A stretch of DNA of 64,000 nucleotides from Sclerotiophoma versabilis. Lineage: Eukaryota > Ascomycota > Dothideomycetes > Pleosporales > Didymellaceae. This document shows, one piece after another, positions 1-9,293 of this stretch. Positions within the stretch are counted from its first letter, which is position 1; every line of letters starts with the position of its first letter. The position numbers were made by a program, and so were the translations under genes. The notes under the pieces are model-generated. The model ran no database searches. It saw only the letters and a list, made by a program, of their open reading frames with translations, and had not been told where the DNA came from. The stretch covers positions 310,001 to 374,000 of the forward strand of contig JAAROD010000087.1 in NCBI GenBank assembly GCA_012274445.1. The letters run 5' to 3'.

Positions 1-320
1 ACAACGTCGAGTCTTTGGAGTTGCATTTCTCGGTAAGCGGCAGGACCCTATCAACCAAGTCCGCAACTTTAGGAGCGCGCCAAAAAATCTGCGCTTCGGC
101 GTCGCCCTCATTTCCCGCCCCCATTCCGTGCATACCTGCGCCCGTCCGACCGTCTCCGCTCCTTGACCCTGCAATTGACTGCCTCGCTCTGACACGGTGT
201 GCAGCAGGGCTTCGCTGCTCCCTCGGAACATCTCCATCCGTCCACAAACAGACGCCCATAATATTGCCCGCCGACCGACGACCACGCCCACCGCCGTAAC
301 GAATTCACTTTCCGCCGGCC

Positions 321-1821
321 ATGTCCTACTACAACGATCCCTCCTGGCCTGCGCCTGCCCCCGGCCGCCAGTCGTCGTGGGAGCAGCCGCAACCGCCCTC
401 CCGTTCAGGTACCGGACACAGTCTTTCTAGCCTTGGCAGGACATGGAGTAACGTGGATCCAGGCGCCAGCTCGACCGTGAACCGGGACGAGGCCAATGCC
501 TTTGTTGCGCAGTTTGACGGTATGTCGCAGCAAGCCGCCGAGGTCGCAGCTGTCAGCACCGTGTTGGGCTGCAGTCAGTCACAGACAACTGACCGCAGCC
601 CCACGCTTCTGACACGGACATGGCCTACGCACCCGGCTAACACATCATCCGCAGAAGTCGAACGCGCCGCTGAGAACCTCGCCAAGAGCGGAAAGCCATT
701 TGGCGGATTCCCGCCGACAGCCTCCCCGGCTGGCAGCAGCCGTCGCGAGTCGGTGCCCGTCATGGGTGCCCCCCGCCCCTACCCCGAGCAGCAAGGTACG
801 CCAGCACAGTGAGAATGACGCGCGAGCCCAGGCTGACGGACCCAGACGCGCGCTACGGCAGCCAGCAGCGCCACCACTCGGTCAGCGAGTACGACGGCAT
901 GCGCCCACACTCGGCCTCGAACGCGCAGGGCTTCTACCAGAACCAGCGCTTTGCGCCCCGGCCGAACGACGCGGACCAGATGGCGCAGGCGAAGCGACGG
1001 ATGGCTGCTCAGCGCGAGCGTGAGCTGCGCAACTACCACCAGGAGCAGCAATACCACAGAAGTAAGGACTCGGAGTCAGGGCAACAATAGAGGAAGGACA
1101 GTGGTTGACTAGGATAATAGATGTTTCGGGATCTGGATCCAAGTCGGACCGCTCCATGAGCCCCAATACCATGAATGAAGACGACCGCCGCGAACTTATC
1201 GCCCGCCAGCATCGTGCCCTGTACGGCGAGAACTCAGCCCTCTACAATAACAACCCCACTTCCAGCCAGGACGTCCGAGTCCAGTCCGCCGGCGCTAACC
1301 GTGGAGCCTCTCCGCTGGCTTTTGATCCCTTCGGCACGCAGGCACAGACCATCTCCGCCGACGCTGCCGTTCAGATGCCCCCGCGAGGAGACAAGGACGC
1401 TGCAGGTGGAGCACAGGAGGCCCGTGCCAACAGCAACTCATCTCCCTCTTCCCATCCGAACACCGCATATGGTTTGTTCGAAGCGCAGCAGGCTAGCCGC
1501 ACTTCCAACTCCTCCCCCGCTGGCTCTCCTCCAGTCTCCGGTCCCAAGGCCAACGGGTCTGGCGTCGCCCCCATTGGCACTCGTCCTGCCCCTAACCAGC
1601 ACCAGCAGGCTGGTGCTCCTCTTGGCAAGCGGGCTACTACACCTCTCCCGTCGCCGCTCAGCTACAACGCTTACAATGCTAGCGAACAAAGCAACATCGC
1701 TACCACATCCTCTTCTTTGAACCCTTCGTCGACGATTACCGACAAGGGTGCTGCTATCTGGAACAACGGCCCTTGGGGCAACACACCTAACCACGGTGTT
1801 CAGGCTTCTGTCTGGGGCTAA
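321..1821 (+). CDS. Unrecognised conserved-type disordered protein, 418 aa
   Basis: Four exons fit one frame: 321-519, 655-795, 846-1061 and 1121-1821. Each intron has a GT donor and AG acceptor, and the second and third have CTGAC/TTGAC-type branch sites. The start is the first ATG after a pyrimidine-rich leader; the protein begins MSYYNDPSWPAPAPGRQ. It is rich in Ser, Pro, Asn and Gln. The two segments that look most structured are FVAQFDEVERAAENLAKSGK at about residues 61-80, formed across the first splice junction, and MNEDDRRELIARQHRALYG in the last exon. I see no catalytic motif, signal peptide or membrane segment, and I do not recognise the family. The first intron is 135 nt, a multiple of three, and has no stop codon, so the unspliced form would also be translatable. 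Function unknown; the gene structure is well supported by frame continuity. Confidence 0.8.
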
Positions 1822-2586
1822 AACGGAGTTTTGATTAGGGAGTCTTGATGCACATCCGGAGTTTCTGCATTACAAGGTGTCCTAGGCATTCGTCTCGGCT
1901 TTCCAATAAATATCCACAGGCGGAACAGATTATGGGTGGTCGGCGAACAAATACCCTGGGTTCCAGTCATGCTTTTACGGCGCGTTTGTCTGCATCTGGG
2001 TCTGGCCGAAGATGATATACCATTCACGTATGGGTTACATGGGGTGTTCATTTGTGGGATCAAAGGTAGTCCTCGGTTCTTTTGCTTCATGGGTCGGTGG
2101 GGAGTTAATCTGGGTTTACTGTTTTCCATGCTTCAGTCATTAGTGTTACGGTCTGGTAGGATTGGGTTTGGGGGTATTTGCGACATGGAGCGATGGACTT
2201 GTTCCAGCTCCTGTAATCATTGGACGTTATCGTTCGCACATCTGGCAATAATGCGAAAAAGTGGTTTTGGGGAACCGATCTTCCGTATGTTGTGATGAGT
2301 AATGAGGTCTGTCATATGAAGCCATGAGCTCTGGCCAACCAAAGCTTCAACGACTGTCTCAGTCCGGGGTAACGCAGGCCGAGTGAAAAGGACATGGTGG
2401 TGAAATGCGCCTGTCTGTGCGTTTGTGCTAGCCGCGGCCGCGCTAAGCTAACCCCGATTTCCAGAACCCGTGGCCTCTCAGTTAGCTGAAACCACGAGCG
2501 ACTACCACTACGACCATCACACGTTCACCACCTCCATCGACGCTCCTTCGGTCTGCTTCTCTCGGTCCTTGTAATACTCGAACACC
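1822..2586. other. Intergenic, 3' end of the first gene and SEC61 beta promoter
   Basis: No reading frame with coding character. It holds the presumed 3' UTR of the upstream gene and, in its last 200 bases, a GC-rich stretch (around 2430-2450) followed by a pyrimidine-rich leader that runs up to the SEC61 beta start codon. No clear TATA box. Confidence 0.5.
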
Positions 2587-3388
2587 ATGGTAAGTCGACA
2601 ACCTTCCCTCAATTCATTGGACACCAAGGAGGGCGCACAAAGGACAGATGGCTACTGGTCGATGCACATGCGACCACAGTACTGGACGGCCATGCAATGC
2701 AATACGGGACAATCAACACTCACGTCTTCTCGCATCGCGCTTCCTCGCTCAGATCGCTAGCTCCGATACAACAGTCTTCACATAATGCATATGTGCAAGC
2801 TACAACTTTCGCACATAGTGACTGACACAATTCCAACAGTCTGCACCACGCCCCACCTCCCCCGTCAACAATGCCGCGTCTGGCTCAACGACAGCGCGCC
2901 CTGCATCTCCCAAGCCTCCGGGTGGCCCTGCTACCGTTATGCGCAGGAAGGCTGCCGCCGACCGCGCTGAGAAGGTCTCCAACCAGCGACCAAGCAGCAC
3001 AAGGGCTGCAGGCGCCGGAGGCAGCTCTAGCACTATGCTGAGTAAGTTCTCCCAGACAGTCAACATTCTCAAGAGGAGGGAAGAAGATAAGGAGGGATGC
3101 ACTAGGTGAACCGAGTGCGGCGAAAGGCAAAAGACGGGATGCAATAGGGGGAAAAGGCTCCAATAACGAAATATGGGATTGAACATGCGCTAATATACAT
3201 TTGCAGGGCTTTACACCGACGAATCCCCTGGTCTTAAGGTTGACCCCGTCGTTGTCATGACTCTGTCTGTTGTCTTCATCTTCAGCGTTGTCGCTCTGCA
3301 CGGTATGTCCACTATCGACTTCAACAGATCCATGTGACTAATGAATCTCTCAGTCATGGCCAAGGTCGCTCGCCGTTTCACTGCATAA
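2587..3388 (+). CDS. SBH1: Sec61 complex subunit beta (Sbh1 family), 111 aa
   Basis: Tail-anchored subunit of the ER protein-conducting channel, next to Sec61 alpha and gamma. The coding sequence is split 2587-2589, 2840-3041, 3207-3302 and 3354-3388, and all junctions keep frame. The first coding exon is the ATG alone, followed directly by GTAAGT. The protein has the family layout: a Ser/Pro/Ala-rich cytosolic N-terminus (SAPRPTSPVNNAASG), a conserved stretch GGSSSTMLRLYTDESPGLKV at about residues 60-80, and one C-terminal membrane helix (VVVMTLSVVFIFSVVALH) ending VMAKVARRFTA. Length matches the usual 90-120 aa. Because the start codon is isolated on its own exon, a simple ORF search misses this gene. 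Role is from family knowledge; the identification is very secure. Confidence 0.95.
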
Positions 3389-4635
3389 TTTGGCCACAAT
3401 CACAACCTTCTCTCTATACCACCAACAAAATTCGCTCGGTGAGCGCTAAGCGTCAACCGCGTCATGACACCGATTTCCCGCGTCTTTTTTTTCTTCCGTC
3501 GAACGGCTCATTGCTTGGGAAGACTGGAAAAGCATATGATTTGATAACCTGATACCTGATGTGCGCATGGGAGCATTTGGGCTGCGCTTATCTTGGGGAT
3601 GCATGCTGTATTATAGGTCTACAATTGAATGGGACTTGGAACGAACGGCTGTGTCATGCTTTGATCTTGATTGACTTGTTCTGAGAGGCGCTCGGCTTGC
3701 TAACACATCACCGTGTTGAGACGAAGCATGCAGTCCATCGTACTCTTTCGACGCCGATGTTGCTGTCGTTGAAAGATTGCGATACAGCTTCACAAACACG
3801 CCATTCCAACAAAAACCTTAATGGAAATAGGTAGAGTGTTTACTACATTCGACATGACAGAACTTCCGCAGCAGAAATGCCGGATATTCATTTCGCAAGC
3901 AAAGATTGAATACCTCTACGACTGGGCAGTGCGTAAAATTCCTCGTTTTACTGATTTACAAAAACAACGTTGCATTCAAGGCCCTGAGACCTTCGTGTTC
4001 TGACTTGGTGAGCATTGTACCTGTCAGCAAAGTCCGCTAGCGTAAGAAGCGCGATTCATACATCCCAGCCCCGCCACATGTTTCTCAATCAAGACACTTA
4101 CCCCACCATTTTTTGTCGTCACCGCTCCCTCGATGAGCAGCTCGATTCAATGCGGTGTTTTTAGGTACCGGACGATCAATAGGACCGAGACAACAATTCT
4201 AGAAGCATCGGTCATGGCAATGCTTGGTTTTTGCGTCATGGTTACTTGAGTCTGGTACAATGTCGCTGAAGCCATACTCCTCCACTGCTTCACCTATCTC
4301 ACTTAACCTGATTCTAGGTAATCAAAGGAAAATTGTTTTATTTCGGGCGAAGAACGGATCAACCCATACATTAATTGAGTCTACACACCGCGAAGGCGGC
4401 CAGAAAGGTATCCACCTGTGTACATGTCTAGAAGCCGAGGTTCACCGCATCTAAAACGCTGGAGCCGATTGAGCCTCACTTGGTAGTCGCATACAAGCTT
4501 CCGTTTTGAGCTCTTGATTGCTTTGAAATCAATTGCACTTTGGTATAGATATACACTGCCCCTGCCCCAAAGTTTCAGGTTTGTACTGACACACCAAGTC
4601 ACCAAGTCTACCTTCAACCAACTCAAGCAAACACA
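3389..4635. other. Gene-free interval, 1.25 kb
   Basis: Contains the SEC61 beta 3' UTR and the promoter of the following reductase gene. Short open frames here (for example near 3821-4003) have no recognisable motif, no splice partners and no codon character, so none is called. Confidence 0.5.
4544..4553 (+). promoter_or_regulatory. TATA-like element of the reductase gene
   Basis: The run TATAGATATA lies about 85 bases before the start codon at 4636, a plausible core-promoter distance for a fungal gene. A pyrimidine/CA-rich leader follows it. Assigned by position and sequence only. Confidence 0.45.
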
Positions 4636-5694
4636 ATGCCTGGACAACAAGCAAAGCAATGGGTTCTGTCGAACCCTCCCCACGCCGACCCCGTCCTTGA
4701 GGGTGACAACGCTACCTTCAAGCTCGAGGCCGTCACACTTCCCGAAATTGGCGCCGACCAGGTCCTCGTCAAGACCCTCTACCTCTCGAACGACCCTGCA
4801 CAGCGAGGATGGATTCAGAAGGACATGGACCCGGAGCGTCTTTACGTTCCTCCTGTCAAGAAGGGCGAGGTTATGCGTTCGTACGCCATCGGAGAGGTTG
4901 TTGAGTCGAATGTCGACAGCTTGAAGAAGGGCACACTCGTCACCGGCTCGCTGGGATGGACAGATTACGCTGTTGTTAAGGCGAACGAGGTCCGCGCCGT
5001 TGCTGCAGACGAGAAGGCTGGCATCCGCGTCACAAACTACATTGGCTCCCTCGGTGGCCCTGGTCTCACAGCATATTACGGTATCACCGACATTGCGCGC
5101 GCGACTAAGGACGATGTTGTTGTCGTTTCAGGCGCCGCCGGTGCTACCGGTAGCATGGTTGTCCAGATTGCCAAGCACTTGATTGGCTGCAAGAAGGTCA
5201 TAGGTATTGCTGGTGGTGAGAAGAAGTGCAAGTGGGTCGAAAGCCTTGGGGCCGACGTCTGTGTGGACTACAAGGCGGCTTCCTTCAAGGATGACCTCAA
5301 GAAGGCCACCGAGGGTTTTGTCGATGTCTACTTCGACAACGTTGGCGGCGAGATCCTCGACCTCATGCTCTCGCGCATCAAGCGCTTTGGTCGTGTGGCT
5401 GCGTGCGGTGCTATCTCTACATACAACGACCCCAACGCTGGCGTCAAGAACTGGTTCGAGATCATCGCCAACCGAATCGAGGTCAGGGGTTTCATCGTCA
5501 TCGATGCAATGACCTCGGGCAAGGCTGGAAACATGCTTGGAGCTATCACCCAGGGCATCAAGGATGGCAAGATCAAGATTGATCCCGAGAGCGAGACTGT
5601 CGTGCCTACTAAGTTCGAGGATGTTCCCAAGACATGGACAACACTGTTCTCAGGAGGCAACCAAGGCAAGCTCGTTACCGAGATCAAGGCGTAA
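4636..5694 (+). CDS. NADP-dependent alkenal/leukotriene B4 dehydrogenase-like reductase, 352 aa
   Basis: Single-exon gene for a medium-chain dehydrogenase/reductase of the zinc-free group that includes leukotriene B4 12-hydroxydehydrogenase/prostaglandin reductase and plant alkenal double-bond reductases. These enzymes use NADPH to reduce the C=C bond of alpha,beta-unsaturated aldehydes and ketones. Visible features are an N-terminal GroES-like half with YLSNDPAQRGWI (about residues 49-60), the family segment YIGSLGGPGLTAYYGI (about 135-150), and a Rossmann fold with VVVSGAAGATGSMVVQIAK (about 160-178). The zinc-ligand pattern of alcohol dehydrogenases is absent. Length is typical for the family. 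The start is the first ATG after a CA-rich leader. It converges with the Dabb-GFA gene, leaving only 65 bp between stop codons. The substrate cannot be read from sequence; detoxification of lipid-derived enals is a reasonable inference. Confidence 0.9.
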   Translation: MPGQQAKQWVLSNPPHADPVLEGDNATFKLEAVTLPEIGADQVLVKTLYLSNDPAQRGWIQKDMDPERLYVPPVKKGEVMRSYAIGEVVESNVDSLKKGTLVTGSLGWTDYAVVKANEVRAVAADEKAGIRVTNYIGSLGGPGLTAYYGITDIARATKDDVVVVSGAAGATGSMVVQIAKHLIGCKKVIGIAGGEKKCKWVESLGADVCVDYKAASFKDDLKKATEGFVDVYFDNVGGEILDLMLSRIKRFGRVAACGAISTYNDPNAGVKNWFEIIANRIEVRGFIVIDAMTSGKAGNMLGAITQGIKDGKIKIDPESETVVPTKFEDVPKTWTTLFSGGNQGKLVTEIKA

Positions 5695-5759
5695 GCCGTT
5701 GCCTCTAATAAAATTGAATGACTTTTTACCATCTATTTGACTTTTGTTGCACATTCTAT

Positions 5760-6584
5760 CTATGCTCCGTTCACTCCATTGACACCATTGCTCTTCGGAG
5801 CAACCGGTTGAGCCAACGCCTTTTTCAAGTCCTGCGCCCAACTCAGCGCCCCTTCCGCAAAAATCTCTCCACCAGCCTCGAGATCGTTTCCACCATCAAG
5901 CAGCAACGTTCTTACAATGACCTTCTCCGGCATTGCATCCTGGTGATGGTAGATATGGCTAGTACACCTCGGGCAGAAATAGCAGTGTACATCCTTTCCA
6001 CTCGCGCCCTTGTATGCATACTCGCCCGTCCTGCCATTCAAGATCCTCAGCGCCTCGCGCGGAACGATGTAGTTGCAGCTGTACGGCCCACCGCCCAACT
6101 TCTTACAGGTGTCGCAGTGGCACACGATGTGCTTCAACTCTTCGCCCTCATCAACTCTGACTTCCCAACTAACGTCCCCGCAATGACATGCGCCCTTCCA
6201 CACGCCTCCCAGGCCGACCGGCTTCTTTGGCTTCGGCCCAAACAGCACGCCATCCTTGATATCCACAACCAAGCTGTCTTCAATCAGCGGCTTCGCGTTC
6301 CTCGAGAACTCGGCGTGGACTTCGTCGTGCAGCAGGTAGTAGTCGAGGTGCTCCTGCGACGCGAATTCGAGGACGAAGCCATGTGTCATGCCCTTGCTGA
6401 AAGGCTCCCAGGAGTTGTTCTGCCCCATGCGCATTGATAGCATGTACGGCTTGCCTGTGTCTGGGTGGAGGCATCGCTTTTGCAGGGATTGGAAGGAAGT
6501 GAAGTGCGCTTGGAAGTCGGTCCATGTTATGTCGGGACGGTACTTGAAGAGGACTATGTGGGTTATGGGGGTGGCTGAAGCCAT
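5760..6584 (-). CDS. Dabb (stress-responsive A/B barrel) - GFA/CENP-V zinc fusion protein, 274 aa
   Basis: One uninterrupted frame carries two domains. Residues 5-108 match a Dabb (stress-responsive alpha/beta barrel) domain, starting ITHIVLFKYRPDITW and with LLHDEVHAEF before the end. Residues 128-250 match the GFA (glutathione-dependent formaldehyde-activating/CENP-V) fold with the complete zinc cysteine set: C133 and C135 (CHC), C155-C157-C160 (CHCDTC) and C201/C204/C207 (CYFCPRC). GFA proteins bind two zinc ions; family members are linked to glutathione adducts, but many have unknown substrates. A longer in-frame start at 6689 would add 35 residues without clear targeting character; I prefer the ATG at 6584 because the Dabb domain begins just after it. 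Its stop lies 65 bp from that of the convergent reductase. Domain identities are firm; the reaction is unknown. Confidence 0.88.
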   Translation of the reverse strand: MASATPITHIVLFKYRPDITWTDFQAHFTSFQSLQKRCLHPDTGKPYMLSMRMGQNNSWEPFSKGMTHGFVLEFASQEHLDYYLLHDEVHAEFSRNAKPLIEDSLVVDIKDGVLFGPKPKKPVGLGGVWKGACHCGDVSWEVRVDEGEELKHIVCHCDTCKKLGGGPYSCNYIVPREALRILNGRTGEYAYKGASGKDVHCYFCPRCTSHIYHHQDAMPEKVIVRTLLLDGGNDLEAGGEIFAEGALSWAQDLKKALAQPVAPKSNGVNGVNGA

Positions 6585-6689
6585 TGTAACGGCTGACTTG
6601 GCGGTTTTGCTTTCGCACCGGAGAGTTGTGTTGCTCTGCAAGATTTCGTCGATTGACGGTAATTGGTCGTATACAAGTTGCTGTTGCAT

Positions 6690-7842
6690 TCAGTTTCTCC
6701 AAAGGTGCGTCCAATCGTTTGCTGGGGAAGCCGGGGAAGCTGGGGAAATGCCTCCCTTATACAGCATCGTGACCAGCCTCTGGATTTGACCTCGGAAGCT
6801 GATCGATCGTCTTTGTTCGTGCTTCAAACACTCTTTACTACGTGCGGCGCAAGCCATGCTTAAGTGTTGTTAATGGGAGGCGGGGAGTTCTCCAGGTGGA
6901 AGGCATTGCCGCTTACGACGGAATTGAATACTACGTTCGAACATAGGGCCAACATTTGGATAGCTCTCAGTATCTCAGGCAGGCAATGTCGAGAGGTGTT
7001 GCTTTCTTTTGCATCTCTAAGACATGATATTTAGTTGGCAGAGCCTCAATGTAGGCTAACGTTCATGCAGGACATTCCTCGTTCGGGCCATCAGCAAGGT
7101 ACTCACTCGGCCATACTTGCACCGTCGTATCGGCTTGCCCAAGCTTTGACTTTGTTGAGTTGTAAAACCAATGTACATCCACAAGAATCAAACCACAATT
7201 GTAATGTTGGAAGGCCTTTAAACACAAACCGCAGCCACGCAATGCGCTGCCCAATCTGTGTTTCAAGACTCCACTCAACGTACAATTTACGATGCTCCAC
7301 ACAGATTCCACACAGACGATCACCATCATCCCGAAAGTCTGCGGCCCGAAACGAATTTTTTGGACTTCCATGCATACCCTGAAACATCATCTTCACAACA
7401 CTCGAATAGCGGTGCAGTCGTGACTGCTCCGATAACGTCCGCCGATGGATCTATGTTTAGCGAATTTTACCCGGTGCTTGAAAGCAAATTACCCGCCGTC
7501 AGTCGCGACAAAAGAACCGCGGGGCAGCTGCGATAAAGAGCCCCACCACGAACAACAACCGAGGACTGACGGCGTGCTATTCATCCACTATAGTTTCGCA
7601 CGTAGTTACTGGTCCCAGGAAAGCAGGCTTCAGAGCAATGTCGACTTCGCGTTCTATCGACTGTGCTAGATTGCGGCCCACGGAGAATATATATCAGCAA
7701 CTGCAGGATGATCTGTGTAGATGCGGGGTACAGGTAGGAGCAGCATGCAAATTATACGGGTAAATGCGTCCGGAAGCTGATCCACTCAGGGTAAAGAGAA
7801 GCTCTAGCTCCATGGTAGAAGACGCAGGACCGTGTATACTTC
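6690..7842. other. Divergent intergenic region between Dabb-GFA and xylose reductase genes
   Basis: About 1.15 kb holding the promoters of both divergent genes. The small overlapping frames at 7035-7670 lie on both strands, share no motif and are not joined by good splice sites, so no gene is called. Confidence 0.5.
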
Positions 7843-7857
7843 GTGTTTAGCGCGCCG

Positions 7858-7863
7858 TATATA
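7858..7863 (+). promoter_or_regulatory. TATA box candidate of the xylose reductase gene
   Basis: TATATA within GCCGTATATACCGG. If it is the core element, transcription would start around 7885-7900, just before the in-frame ATG at 7903. That makes the upstream start codon usable, which bears on the two possible N-termini of this protein. Confidence 0.4.
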
Positions 7864-8076
7864 CCGGACAGGTGCCCAAAATCTTGCATCAACCTGAAAG
7901 TCATGCTTGTTGGACTCTACTGCCGTGCGACTACTAATATCCCTCGCGTCTGCTCTTCTGTTTCTTCTAAGAGATTTTCCTCGACTTTCCGACCATCAAT
8001 TCCTGCTTTTGCCACCCTGCCCCGTCCTACAGTACAGCGACTTTCTCATACTGCAAACCGCAGCCCCTTCGTAACC

Positions 8077-9293
8077 ATGGCTACCAACGCTACCAACACC
8101 CCGTACATCACGCTGAACGATGGCAACAAAATGCCTCAGGTTGGATTCGGACTGTGGAAGGTCGACAACGCCACCTGTGCGGACACCGTGTACAACGCCA
8201 TCAAGACTGGTTACCGACTCTTCGACGGAGCATGTGGTACGTGATCAGTCCCTTAATTCGGTCGGGCAGGTCGAATTCGATCGGAAGCCGGAGAGATATA
8301 TAGCTTTGCAGTCAAGCTCTGATCGCGGATATCTAAGAAGGAAGACTGACTTGACAACCAGACTACGGTAACGAGAAGGAAGCTGGAGAAGGTGTTGCAC
8401 GTGCTATCAAGGAGGGCATCGTGAAGCGCGAGGACCTGTTCATTGTCTCCAAGCTATGGCAGTCTTTCCACGACTACGATCAGGTTGAGCCCATCACTAG
8501 GAAGCAGCTTGCTGATTGGGGTGTTGACTACTTTGACCTTTGGGTTATTCACTTCCCCGTAGCCCTCAAGTATGTCGACCCCAAGACGCGTTACCCTCCT
8601 GGCTGGTACAACGATGATGCCGGCACCAAAATCGAACACAGCAAGGCACGACTTGAGGACACATGGAGAGCGATGGAGGATGTACAGAAGAAGGGTCTTG
8701 CAAAGAGCATTGGTGTCTCAAACTACAATGGTGCATTGTTGCTTGACATGTTCACATACGCGAAGGTCAAGCCCGCGACGCTTCAGATTGAGCACCACCC
8801 CTACTATGTCCAGCCCAACCTGCTCAAGCTCGCTGAGCAGCATGGTATCGCTGTCACTGCATACTCGTCGTTCGGACCCCAGTCGTTCCTTGAGTGCGAC
8901 ATGAAAGTGGCTGCAGACACACCTCTACTGTTCGACCACCCAGTCGTCGCAAAGATTGCAGAGGCACATGGCAAGACGCCGGCACAGGTGAGTTGAATGG
9001 AAGAAATTCCAAAGACGCGACGACTAATGATGATCTAAGGTTCTTCTCCGATGGTCGACCCAACGTGGCATCTCTGTCATTCCCAAGAGCAACTCGCAAC
9101 ACCGCCTGCAGCAGAACTTGGATGTAACAAGCTTCGACCTGAAGTCAGAGGAGATCCAGCAGATTTCGGATCTGGACAAGAACTTGAAGTTCAACGTGCC
9201 CACAAACGTATGTCAGCTCTGCAGTCGCTTGTTTTCTTGAGCCTCTCGCTAACAACGTACCAGTATGGCATCCCCTGCTACGTCTTCGCCTAA
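8077..9293 (+). CDS. xyl1: Aldo-keto reductase, D-xylose reductase type (AKR2 family), 327 aa
   Basis: NAD(P)H-dependent reduction of D-xylose to xylitol, the first step of fungal pentose use, or of a related aldose. Exons 8077-8236, 8362-8987, 9040-9207 and 9264-9293 join in frame. The AKR catalytic tetrad is visible as D50, Y55, K84 and H117, and the C-terminal cofactor signature IPKSNSQHRLQQN lies in exon 3. The protein ends YGIPCYVFA and its length equals that of known xylose reductases. The ATG at 8077 gives the usual cytosolic N-terminus MATNATNTPYITLNDG. The same frame is open upstream to ATGs at 7903 and 7843; from 7903 it adds 58 residues rich in Arg, Ser and Thr with no acidic residue, resembling a mitochondrial presequence. 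Substrate preference among aldoses is inferred from family similarity. Confidence 0.9.
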
